Shown: positions 1 to 5,862 of the stretch, one piece after another
Numbering within the stretch: the first letter of the stretch is position 1
Layout: each line of letters begins with the position of its first letter
Source: TMED8 sp038125725
GTDB taxonomy: Bacteria > Pseudomonadota > Alphaproteobacteria > Rhodospirillales > Casp-alpha2
Assembly (NCBI GenBank): GCA_038125725.1
Contig: JAYPEK010000096.1
Coordinates: 1 to 5,863 of the forward strand
Length of the DNA: 5,863 nt
Direction of reading: 5' to 3'
Notes under the pieces: generated by a model
The model's database searches: none
What the model saw: the letters and a program-made list of their open reading frames with translations, nothing else
Told to the model about the DNA's origin: nothing
Program-made: the position numbers and the translations under genes

Positions 1-305
1 TGCGCGCCAACGACCGCCGCGTCACCATCGAGGAAATCCAGAAGCAGGTGGCGTCGCACTTCAATGTGCGCATCTCCGACATGCATTCGGCCCGCCGGGC
101 ACGCTCGGTGGCCCGGCCGCGCCAGGTCGCCATGTACCTGGCGAAGCAGTTGACGTCGCGCTCGCTGCCGGAGATCGGCCGCAAGTTCGGCGGCCGCGAC
201 CACACCACGGTGATGCACGCGGTGCGCAAGGTGGAGGAACTGCGCGAGCACGACACCACCTTCAACGAGGACGTGGAACTGCTGCGCCGCATGCTCGAGG
301 GTTGA
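1..305 (+). CDS. dnaA: Chromosomal replication initiator DnaA, C-terminal part (5' end outside window)
   Basis: The reading frame is already open at the window edge (first full codon at position 3) and ends at TGA 303-305, giving the last 100 residues. This is domain IV, the helix-turn-helix that binds DnaA boxes at the origin. The family signature GGRDHTTVMHAVRK is encoded at about 189-230, with the conserved RDHTT segment that contacts DNA. The ARPRQVAMYLAK stretch upstream (about 114-146) is the usual start of the helix-turn-helix. The frame ends in RRMLEG, a normal place for a DnaA C-terminus, so the 3' end appears intact. The AAA+ ATPase and N-terminal domains lie upstream of the window. 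dnaN follows in the same direction after about 200 bases, the ancestral bacterial order. Identity is very secure; only the missing 5' part limits the description. Confidence 0.97.
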   Translation, partial: RANDRRVTIEEIQKQVASHFNVRISDMHSARRARSVARPRQVAMYLAKQLTSRSLPEIGRKFGGRDHTTVMHAVRKVEELREHDTTFNEDVELLRRMLEG

Positions 306-325
306 TCGCGGGCTGCGCCGCCGAT

Positions 326-348
326 CCTTTCCGGCGATGCCGGAAAGG
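326..348 (+). terminator. Perfect 10-bp hairpin after dnaA, without a T-run
   Basis: CCTTTCCGGC (326-335) and GCCGGAAAGG (339-348) are exact reverse complements around a GAT loop, starting 20 bases after the dnaA stop. Position and symmetry suggest 3'-end formation or mRNA stabilisation for dnaA. The following bases are CGCGGAAAAC, so the U-tract of a standard intrinsic terminator is absent on the + strand. It may instead be an RNA-stabilising stem or a protein site. Confidence 0.45.
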
Positions 349-371
349 CGCGGAAAACCAAGGAAAATGCT

Positions 372-398
372 TTGGCAGGCAAGGGGTTCTGCTATAAT
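372..398 (+). promoter_or_regulatory. Probable sigma-70 promoter of dnaN, extended -10 type
   Basis: A perfect -10 box TATAAT lies at 393-398, preceded by TGC (390-392), which makes the extended -10 motif TGnTATAAT. A -35 candidate TTGGCA (five of six matches to TTGACA) is at 372-377. The 15-base spacer is shorter than the ideal 17, but an extended -10 often tolerates a poor -35. Transcription would start near 405, giving a dnaN leader of roughly 100 bases. This implies that dnaN, and perhaps recF-gyrB, can be transcribed independently of dnaA. Confidence 0.6.
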
Positions 399-424
399 GA
401 ACGGCACCTCGCGGGGGCCGTTCA
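398..424 (+). repeat. Inverted repeat over the predicted dnaN transcription start
   Basis: TGAACGGC (398-405) and GCCGTTCA (417-424) form an exact 8-bp inverted repeat with an 11-base loop. It begins at the last base of the -10 box and spans the predicted start site near 405. It could act as an operator for a dimeric regulator, or as a hairpin only partly present in the RNA. No known operator was recognised. Confidence 0.4.
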
Positions 425-436
425 GTGCCCTCGTTT

Positions 437-456
437 GCGTACCTGGAAAGGTGCGC
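437..456 (+). promoter_or_regulatory. Hairpin with GNRA-type tetraloop in the dnaN leader
   Basis: GCGTACCT (437-444) pairs with AGGTGCGC (449-456) across a GGAA loop, with one G-U pair at 440/453. GGAA fits the stable GNRA tetraloop class. The structure sits about 50 bases upstream of the dnaN ATG and may affect leader stability or ribosome access. A functional role is inference. Confidence 0.35.
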
Positions 457-475
457 TCCGCCTCTGGGGAATGAG

Positions 476-508
476 ATTATAACAGTAATAAGCTATTGAT
501 ATTTCATC
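476..508 (+). promoter_or_regulatory. AT-rich dnaN translation start region with no Shine-Dalgarno
   Basis: The 33 bases before the dnaN ATG are strikingly AT-rich in an otherwise high-GC region, and contain no AGGA or GGAG-like sequence at the usual distance. An unstructured AU-rich leader is the kind of site used by ribosomal protein S1-assisted initiation. The ATG at 509 is still secure because the protein N-terminus MKLTIERADLL matches the family. Confidence 0.45.
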
Positions 509-1621
509 ATGAAACTGACCATTGAACGGGCCGATCTGCTGAAGTCGTTGGGACACGTGCAGAGCGTGGTCGAGCGCCGCAACACCATTCCGATTCTCTC
601 CAACGTCAAGATCGAAGCCGGTGACGGCGCGGTCAAGCTGAACGCCACCGACATGGACCTGGATATCGTCGAGACGACGGCGGCGCAGGTCTCGACGCCG
701 GGCACCACCACGGTGCCGGCGCATACGCTCTATGACATCGTGCGCAAGCTGCCTGACGGCGCCCAGGTAAACCTGGACGCGGGCGGCGGTGAACTGACGC
801 TGTCGGCGGGGCGTTCGCGTTTCACGCTGCAGAGCCTGCCGACGGACGAATTTCCGGTGCTTTCCGGCGGCGAGTTGCCGCATGCCTTCACCGTTACCGC
901 GGCGGAACTGCGCGACCTGATCGATCGCTCGCGGTTTGCCATCTCCACCGAGGAGACCCGCTACTACCTGAACGGCATCTATCTGCACAAGGCGGAGCGT
1001 GACGGTACCCCGGTGCTGCGCGCGGTGGCCACCGACGGCCACCGGCTGGCCAGCGTCGAGGCGCCGCTTCCGGCTGGTGCGGAGAATATCCCCGGCGTCA
1101 TCGTGCCCAGGAAGGCGGTGGCCGAACTGCGCAAGCTGATCGACGAGTCCGGCGACGAGGTCGGCGTGTCGCTCTCCGACACCAAGATCCGCTTCGCCTT
1201 CGACAACGCGGTGCTGACGTCGAAGCTGATCGACGGCACTTTCCCTGATTACGAACGCGTCATCCCCGCCGGCAACGACAAGGTCATGGAAGTCGGCTGT
1301 AAGGGCTTCGCCGACGCCGTCGACCGCGTGTCGGCCATTTCCAGCGAGAAGTCGCGGGCGGTGAAGCTGTCGCTTTCCTCGGGACTGTTGGTGCTTTCCG
1401 CTTCCAGCCCGGAACACGGCAGCGCCACCGAAGAGGTGGAAGTCGACTATCAGGGCGACGAGATCGAGATCGGTTTCAATTCCGCCTATCTCCTCGACAT
1501 CACGCGCCAGATCGAAGGCGATACGGCGCGGTTCACCATGGCCGATTCCGCTTCGCCGACGATCATGCAGGAAGTGGACGACGCCAGCGCGCTCTACGTG
1601 CTGATGCCGATGCGGGTTTAA
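509..1621 (+). CDS. dnaN: DNA polymerase III beta subunit (sliding clamp)
   Basis: This 370-residue protein matches the normal length of bacterial beta clamps (about 366-375). Two subunits form a six-domain ring that encircles DNA and tethers polymerase III and other clamp-binding proteins. The N-terminus (MKLTIERADLL, then VVERRNTIPILSNV at about 21-34) and the motif ATDGHRLA in the middle domain are typical of the family. The C-terminus ends in YVLMPMRV, the conserved tail that helps form the clamp-binding pocket. Three domains of roughly 120 residues each fit the length. The start is fixed by this N-terminus despite the lack of a Shine-Dalgarno. It stops at TAA 1619-1621 and lies between dnaA and recF, with its own likely promoter at 372-398. 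No frameshift or missing segment is seen. Confidence 0.98.
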   Translation: MKLTIERADLLKSLGHVQSVVERRNTIPILSNVKIEAGDGAVKLNATDMDLDIVETTAAQVSTPGTTTVPAHTLYDIVRKLPDGAQVNLDAGGGELTLSAGRSRFTLQSLPTDEFPVLSGGELPHAFTVTAAELRDLIDRSRFAISTEETRYYLNGIYLHKAERDGTPVLRAVATDGHRLASVEAPLPAGAENIPGVIVPRKAVAELRKLIDESGDEVGVSLSDTKIRFAFDNAVLTSKLIDGTFPDYERVIPAGNDKVMEVGCKGFADAVDRVSAISSEKSRAVKLSLSSGLLVLSASSPEHGSATEEVEVDYQGDEIEIGFNSAYLLDITRQIEGDTARFTMADSASPTIMQEVDDASALYVLMPMRV

Positions 1622-1646
1622 CGGGCGCGTCCAAGCGACGGGCTTT

Positions 1647-1673
1647 CCGGGGCTTGCCCCCGGGTTTGTAAAC
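1647..1673 (+). terminator. GC hairpin with short T-stretch between dnaN and recF
   Basis: CCGGGG (1647-1652) and CCCCGG (1658-1663) pair exactly around CTTGC, followed by GTTTGTAAAC (1664-1673), which itself has GTTT/AAAC arms. The T-stretch is short and interrupted, so any termination would be partial. It could be an attenuator that lowers recF-gyrB relative to dnaN, or an mRNA processing or stabilising stem. No separate recF promoter was recognised nearby. Confidence 0.35.
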
Positions 1674-1678
1674 AGAGC

Positions 1679-1683
1679 AGGAG
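1679..1683 (+). promoter_or_regulatory. Shine-Dalgarno AGGAG that sets the recF CTG start
   Basis: AGGAG is followed by 7 bases and then CTG at 1691, an ideal spacing. It is the only strong ribosome binding sequence in the dnaN-recF gap. No ATG, GTG or TTG in the recF frame lies near it, which argues that CTG is used. Confidence 0.6.
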
Positions 1684-1690
1684 TCCGACC

Positions 1691-2902
1691 CTGTACGGAA
1701 CCACCGGACTGGCAACCGATGATGCCCGGAACGACACGGCGGCCTCCGCCGCCGTTCGGCGTTTTGCCGTCCGCCGCCTGACCCTGGGCGATTTCCGCAA
1801 CTACGCCGAACTGCGCATCGAGCCCGACGCCGACATGCTGGTGTTCACCGGCGCCAACGGTGCCGGCAAGACCAACCTTCTGGAAGCGGTGTCGCTTTTG
1901 GTGCCGGGCCGCGGTCTCAGGCGCCCGCGCCTGAGCGAACTGGCGCGCCAGGCGCCGGGCGGCGAAGCAGCGGGCCCGTGGGCCGTGGCGGCACGCGTTG
2001 AGACGCCTGCGGGCCTCAGCGATGTCGGCACCGGCATGGCGCCGGCGGAGACCGACGGTGGCGCCGAACGCCGCACCGTGCGCATCGACGGCGAGACCCA
2101 GCGCAACCAGGCGGCGCTGGCCGACGTGATGAGCGCGCACTGGCTGACGCCGCAGATGGACCGCCTGTTTCAGGAAGGCTCGTCGGCGCGCCGGCGGTTT
2201 CTCGACCGCATGGTGTTCGGCTGGGACGCCGCCCATGCCGGCCGGGTCGCCGCCTACGAACAGGCCATGCGCCAGCGGCTGAAGCTGCTGCGCGCGGAGC
2301 GCGCGCCCGATACCAGCTGGCTCGCGGCGCTGGAGGAGACCATGGCCACCAAGGGCATCGCCGTCGCGGCGGCACGCCTCGACGTGGTTGGCCGGCTGGC
2401 GTCGGCCGCCGCCGAGGGCTGGGGTCCGTTCCCGGGCGCCGATATCGAATTGCAGGGCGACGTTGAAGGCTGGCTCGCGGGCGGGCCGGCGCTCGCCGCC
2501 GAGGATCGTTTCCGCGATGCGTTGGCCAAGGGGCGCGGCGAGGACGCGCGCACCGGGCGCACCGCGTCGGGGCCGCACCGCAGCGATCTTTGCGTGCGCC
2601 ACCGGCCCAAGGACCAGGAAGCGGCGCTTTGTTCCACCGGCGAGCAGAAGGCGCTGTTGATCGGGCTGGTGCTGGCCAATGCCCGCACCCGCGCCGCCGA
2701 GGAGGGCGGCGTGCCGGTGCTGTTGCTGGACGAGGTCGCCGCGCACCTGGACGAAGCCCGCCGTGCGGCCCTCTACGAGGCGCTGATCGGGCTTGGCGGC
2801 CAGGTCTGGCTGACCGGCACCGAAATCGACCTGTTCCGGCCGTTGGGCGGCCGGGCCGAATTTTACAATGTCGCCGCCGGCGGCGTTGAACGCGTGAGAT
2901 AG
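1691..2902 (+). CDS. recF: DNA replication and repair protein RecF (likely CTG start)
   Basis: RecF is an SMC/ABC-type ATPase that, with RecO and RecR, loads RecA at single-stranded gaps and stalled forks. Numbered from CTG 1691 it has 403 residues: an N-terminal strand RRLTLGDFRNYAEL at about 28-41, Walker A GANGAGKT at 54-61, LTPQMDRLF in the middle, a GPHRSDL segment, the ABC signature STGEQK at 315-320 and Walker B LLLDE ending at D347-E348 followed by the AAHLD D-loop. The tail QVWLTGTE is also typical. The first in-frame ATG (1835) would start at the Walker A strand and remove the conserved LTLGDFRNY region, so it cannot be the true start. Between the dnaN stop and 1835 this frame has no ATG, GTG or TTG. 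CTG 1691 has AGGAG 7 bases upstream. About 25 extra N-terminal residues precede the family core. An undetected frameshift linking ATG 1719 or 1722 is the alternative. Identity is secure; the start is not. Confidence 0.93.
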   Translation: MYGTTGLATDDARNDTAASAAVRRFAVRRLTLGDFRNYAELRIEPDADMLVFTGANGAGKTNLLEAVSLLVPGRGLRRPRLSELARQAPGGEAAGPWAVAARVETPAGLSDVGTGMAPAETDGGAERRTVRIDGETQRNQAALADVMSAHWLTPQMDRLFQEGSSARRRFLDRMVFGWDAAHAGRVAAYEQAMRQRLKLLRAERAPDTSWLAALEETMATKGIAVAAARLDVVGRLASAAAEGWGPFPGADIELQGDVEGWLAGGPALAAEDRFRDALAKGRGEDARTGRTASGPHRSDLCVRHRPKDQEAALCSTGEQKALLIGLVLANARTRAAEEGGVPVLLLDEVAAHLDEARRAALYEALIGLGGQVWLTGTEIDLFRPLGGRAEFYNVAAGGVERVR

Positions 2903-2904
2903 GA
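2901..2904 (+). promoter_or_regulatory. gyrB ribosome binding site overlapping the recF stop
   Basis: AGGA lies 5 bases before the gyrB ATG and shares its first two bases with the recF TAG stop (2900-2902). This arrangement suggests translational coupling of recF and gyrB. Confidence 0.6.
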
Positions 2905-2909
2905 CCACC

Positions 2910-5387
2910 ATGAGCGAAGAAACCCCCGACGAACCCGAAGCTCCCGAAACGCAACATGCCAACGGCGATGACTACGGCGCCGAATCGATCAAGGTCCTGC
3001 GTGGCCTGGAAGCCGTGCGCAAGCGTCCGGGCATGTACATCGGCGACACCGACGACGGGTCCGGCCTGCACCACATGGTCTACGAAGTGGTCGACAACGC
3101 CATCGACGAGGCGCTGGCCGGCTGGTGCGATACCGTCTTCGTCGAGCTCAACGGCGACGGATCGGTCAGCGTGCGCGACAACGGCCGCGGCATTCCCGTG
3201 GATATCCACGAGGAGGAGGGCGTTTCCGCGGCGGAAGTGATTATGACCCAGCTGCACGCCGGCGGAAAATTCGACCAGAACTCCTACAAGGTGTCGGGCG
3301 GCCTGCACGGCGTCGGCGTTTCTGTGGTGAACGCGCTTTCCGACTGGCTCGACCTGGTCATCTGGCGCGACGGCAAGGAGCATTATGTCCGCTTCGAGGC
3401 GGGAGAGACGGTGGAACCGCTGAAGGTGGTCGGCGACGCGCCCGCCACCGAGGACGGCTCGCCGCTGACCGGCAGCCAGATCACCTTCATGCCGTCACCG
3501 GCCACCTTCACCATGACCGAGTTCGACCTGACGACGCTGGAACACCGGCTGCGCGAACTGGCGTTCCTGAATTCCGGCGTGGCGCTGAAGCTCACCGACA
3601 ACCGCCCGGTGGAGCCTGTTACCATCGAGATGCATTACGAGGGCGGCCTCAAGGCTTTCGTCGATTACCTGGACCGTTCCAAGCAGCCGATGCATGAAAA
3701 CACCATCGTCGTCACCGGCGAAAAGGACGGCATCGTCGTCGAGATGGCCATGCAGTGGAACGACAGCTATCACGAGACGACGCTCTGTTTCACCAACAAC
3801 ATTCCGCAGCGCGACGGCGGCACCCACATGGCCGGGTTCCGTGGCGCGCTGACGCGTATGATCAACAGCTACGCGTCGTCGTCCGGTGCCGCTTCGAAGG
3901 CCAAGGTTTCCATCACCGGCGACGATGCGCGCGAAGGCATGACCTGCGTGCTGTCGGTGAAGGTGCCCGATCCCAAGTTCTCTTCGCAGACCAAGGATAA
4001 GCTGGTGTCGTCGGAAGTGCGCCCGGTGGTCGAAAGCCTGGTCGGTGAGGGCCTCGACCAATGGTTCGAGGAGCACCCGGGCGAAGCCAGAAAGGTGATT
4101 ACAAAGATTGTCGATGCCGCCACGGCGCGCGAGGCCGCCCGCAAGGCGCGCGAACTGACCCGGCGCAAGGGCGCGCTGGACGTTTCCTCGCTGCCCGGCA
4201 AACTCGCCGATTGCCAGGAACGCGATCCGGCACGCTCGGAACTGTTCATCGTCGAGGGTGACAGCGCCGGCGGTTCCGCCAAGCAGGGCCGCAACCGCGC
4301 CAACCAGGCGATCCTGCCGCTCCGTGGCAAGATCCTCAACGTCGAGCGCGCGCGCTTCGACAAGATGCTGTCGTCTTCGGAAATCGGCACTCTGATCGCG
4401 GCGCTCGGCACCGGCATCGGGCGCGAGGACTTCGACATCGAGAAGTGCCGTTACCACAAGATCATCATCATGACGGACGCCGACGTGGACGGCAGCCATA
4501 TCCGCACGCTGTTGCTCACCTTCTTCTTCCGCCAGATGCCGGAAATCGTCGAGCGCGGCTATCTCTATATCGCGCAGCCGCCCCTGTACCGGGCCAAGCG
4601 CGGCAATTCGGAGGTCTATCTCAAGGACGACAGCGTCCTGGAGCATTACCTGTTCAATGCCGCCATCGACGAAGGCGCGGTGTTCACCACATACGACGGC
4701 TCACAGATGGCTGGGCGTGATTTGAAGGATGCCGTCGACGAGGCGCGCGCCACCAAGGCAGAGATCAATTCGGTGGCGCGTTTCGTGCCGCCCACCGTGA
4801 TCGAGCAGGCGGCGATTTTGAGCGCGCTCGACGCCGGGCTTTTGTCCGAGCCCGAGCAGGCCGCCCAGGTCGCCGACTTCATCGCCAAGCGCCTCGATGC
4901 GCTTTCCGACCCGTTGGAGCGCGGCTGGCAGGGTAAACTGCTCGACGACGGCGGCCTCGAATTCAAGCGTACGCTCAGAGGTGTCGCCGAACGCCATGTG
5001 ATCGACGGCACGCTGATCCGCTCGCAGGACGCGCGCCGCCTGAACGGCCGCGCCGGGCAGTTGCAGAAGCTTTATGCCAAGCACGGCACGCTCACCGTCA
5101 AGGATAGGGAAATCCCAATTACCGGGCCGATTTCGCTGGTCGACGGCATCACCGAGGTCGGCCGCAAGGGCATTTCCATGCAGCGTTACAAAGGCTTGGG
5201 CGAGATGAACCCGGACCAGCTTTGGGAGACGACGCTGGACCCGAACGCGCGCACGCTGTTGCAGGTCAAGGTCAGCCACACCGACGACGCCGAGGACGTG
5301 TTCTCCACCCTGATGGGTGACGTCGTCGAACCCAGGCGCGAGTTCATCCAGAAGAACGCGCTCAAGGTGGCGAACCTGGACGTCTAG
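2910..5387 (+). CDS. gyrB: DNA gyrase subunit B
   Basis: This 825-residue protein is the ATPase subunit of DNA gyrase, which with GyrA introduces negative supercoils ahead of the replication fork. The GHKL ATPase domain shows RKRPGMYIGDT (37-47), EVVDNAIDEAL with catalytic E59 and Mg-binding N63, DNGRGIP starting at D90, and the GGLHGVGVSVVNALS ATP lid and glycine motif. The Toprim domain carries EGDSAGG from E449 and the metal-binding DADVD at 523-527. The tail has YKGLGEMNP from Y760. Between these lies the long insertion typical of Gram-negative GyrB, which explains the length above 800 residues. A 20-odd residue acidic N-terminal leader (MSEETPDEPEAPE) precedes the family core. PLRGK has arginine where E. 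coli has K447, a common natural form, so no resistance is inferred. It follows recF by 7 bases and probably shares its transcript. GyrA is not in the window. No defects are seen. Confidence 0.98.
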   Translation: MSEETPDEPEAPETQHANGDDYGAESIKVLRGLEAVRKRPGMYIGDTDDGSGLHHMVYEVVDNAIDEALAGWCDTVFVELNGDGSVSVRDNGRGIPVDIHEEEGVSAAEVIMTQLHAGGKFDQNSYKVSGGLHGVGVSVVNALSDWLDLVIWRDGKEHYVRFEAGETVEPLKVVGDAPATEDGSPLTGSQITFMPSPATFTMTEFDLTTLEHRLRELAFLNSGVALKLTDNRPVEPVTIEMHYEGGLKAFVDYLDRSKQPMHENTIVVTGEKDGIVVEMAMQWNDSYHETTLCFTNNIPQRDGGTHMAGFRGALTRMINSYASSSGAASKAKVSITGDDAREGMTCVLSVKVPDPKFSSQTKDKLVSSEVRPVVESLVGEGLDQWFEEHPGEARKVITKIVDAATAREAARKARELTRRKGALDVSSLPGKLADCQERDPARSELFIVEGDSAGGSAKQGRNRANQAILPLRGKILNVERARFDKMLSSSEIGTLIAALGTGIGREDFDIEKCRYHKIIIMTDADVDGSHIRTLLLTFFFRQMPEIVERGYLYIAQPPLYRAKRGNSEVYLKDDSVLEHYLFNAAIDEGAVFTTYDGSQMAGRDLKDAVDEARATKAEINSVARFVPPTVIEQAAILSALDAGLLSEPEQAAQVADFIAKRLDALSDPLERGWQGKLLDDGGLEFKRTLRGVAERHVIDGTLIRSQDARRLNGRAGQLQKLYAKHGTLTVKDREIPITGPISLVDGITEVGRKGISMQRYKGLGEMNPDQLWETTLDPNARTLLQVKVSHTDDAEDVFSTLMGDVVEPRREFIQKNALKVANLDV

Positions 5388-5397
5388 CCCAGGCTGA

Positions 5398-5415
5398 TCA
5401 CCCCGTGTAGGGTGA
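5398..5415 (+). terminator. Weak hairpin 10 bases after the gyrB stop
   Basis: TCACCC (5398-5403) and GGGTGA (5410-5415) are exact reverse complements around CGTGTA. It is the first symmetric element after gyrB and so a candidate terminator, but ATATAAA follows rather than a T-run. It also touches the first direct repeat and could instead belong to the end of an inserted element. Confidence 0.25.
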
Positions 5416-5476
5416 CATATAAACTGCGATTCGTGCCACATATCTTGCGATTCGGTGCCAGATAAAGTGCGATTCG
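5412..5476. repeat. Three tandem 21-22 bp direct repeats after gyrB
   Basis: Three units end in the identical 9-mer TGCGATTCG at 5425-5433, 5446-5454 and 5468-5476, so the period is 21 then 22 bases, about two helical turns. The unit heads are related: GTGACATATAAAC, GTGCCACATATCT and GTGCCAGATAAAG. Each copy contains GATTC, a GANTC site recognised by the alphaproteobacterial methyltransferase CcrM. Multiple short repeats at a terminus are known for IS21-family insertion sequences, and this is my preferred reading. An iteron-like or multi-site operator array is the alternative. No transposase is present to confirm it. Confidence 0.75.
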
Positions 5477-5493
5477 ATAGAACTGGTTATTTT

Positions 5494-5552
5494 TGGGTCT
5501 GAAAATCTGAAATTTTTAGATAGTACCTAATCCAGACCCAGCGAAATTTCGC
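5494..5552. repeat. Nested inverted repeats and a 12-bp palindrome
   Basis: TGGGTCTG (5494-5501) and CAGACCCA (5533-5540) are exact reverse complements. Between them ATCTGAA (5505-5511) and TTTAGAT (5515-5521) can form an inner stem with one G-U pair. Directly after comes GCGAAATTTCGC (5541-5552), a perfect palindrome. T-runs lie before the outer arm on the + strand, so it is not a classical terminator for gyrB; read on the minus strand the outer stem is followed by A residues. It lies between the direct repeats and the minus-strand frame and could be a protein-binding or element-end structure. Confidence 0.5.
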
Positions 5553-5804
5553 TCAATTCGGAATCCCTTGCTTTAGAGTCTCTCCGCGCCCTATCTCTTG
5601 CCGATCTGGAACTGGAATTCCGTGTGGTTTTGCGATGATCGTGAGTTCGCCTTGCGAATCCTCTGATAGGGTTGCAACGCCGATGGAATGAAGATCAAGG
5701 TTTTGAAGATCTTCAGCGATCGAAGCTGCGATGGAACCTTTTTCGGGCAGGACTAGCCAATATCGGCGAAAGAAGGTTGACGACAGCGCTATTTCCCCGA
5801 GCAA
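5553..5804 (-). CDS. Possible hypothetical protein or gene fragment, function unknown
   Basis: An 83-codon minus-strand frame starting at TTG (5804-5802) and ending at TGA (5555-5553). I do not recognise the family. The product has a segment FRRYWLVLPEKG followed by an amphipathic stretch SIAASIAEDLQNLDLHSIGV and then GELTIIAKP, a strand-helix-strand look resembling the C-terminal part of some nuclease-fold hypothetical proteins; this is a weak impression only. No signal peptide or membrane segment is seen. A stop at 5822-5820 closes the frame just upstream, and the start has only a weak GGGGA upstream. An ATG at 5830-5828 opens another frame (MGADGEQTNCSGK, then stop) that a single indel would join to this one, so this may be a frameshifted or truncated remnant. 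Composition is AT-richer than the replication genes, which fits transfer. It could also be noncoding. Confidence 0.3.
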   Translation of the reverse strand: MLGEIALSSTFFRRYWLVLPEKGSIAASIAEDLQNLDLHSIGVATLSEDSQGELTIIAKPHGIPVPDRQEIGRGETLKQGIPN

Positions 5805-5855
5805 TTGGTTTGTTCCCCGTCAGCGCCCATGGGACGTATTGAGGTGATTGCCTAA

Positions 5856-5862
5856 GGGAGGA
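5856..5862 (+). promoter_or_regulatory. Strong Shine-Dalgarno at the window edge
   Basis: GGGAGGA, within TAAGGGAGGAT (5853-5863), closely matches the complement of the 16S rRNA 3' end. It suggests that a + strand gene begins within about ten bases past the window. If the repeats mark the left end of an insertion sequence, this could be its transposase gene, but nothing of that gene is visible. Confidence 0.4.

Noticed and set aside
306..508. Origin of replication between dnaA and dnaN
   Set aside because: No DnaA box close to TTATCCACA and no TTAA-N7-TTAA CtrA-type site was found there; the AT-rich stretch alone is not enough.
1719..1781. ATG at 1719 or 1722 as recF start
   Set aside because: That frame reaches TGA at 1779-1781 before the conserved region; usable only if an indel error exists, and it has no good Shine-Dalgarno.
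1835..2902. recF starting at ATG 1835
   Set aside because: This start falls at the Walker A strand and drops the conserved N-terminal RLTLGDFRNY region.
422..2962. Very long minus-strand open frame of 846 codons opposite dnaN and recF
   Set aside because: It lies antisense to two well-recognised genes. Its translation is rich in R, H, G and A with no recognisable domain, as expected for the complement of high-GC coding sequence where stops are rare.
2016..3383. Minus-strand frame of 455 codons opposite recF and gyrB
   Set aside because: Low-complexity arginine and proline-rich translation across two conserved genes; a composition shadow.
4254..4340. Quinolone-resistance change in GyrB at the position of E. 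coli K447
   Set aside because: Arginine here is a common natural residue in many bacteria, so it is not evidence of acquired resistance.
3495..4646. Minus-strand frame of 383 codons opposite gyrB
   Set aside because: Antisense to the conserved ATPase and Toprim regions of gyrB, with no motif of its own.
5412..5476. CRISPR array
   Set aside because: Repeats abut one another with no unique spacers of CRISPR length.
5829..5855. Short + strand frame MGRIEVIA resembling the start of some transposase accessory proteins
   Set aside because: Stops after eight codons, has no ribosome binding sequence, and the resemblance is too short to mean anything.
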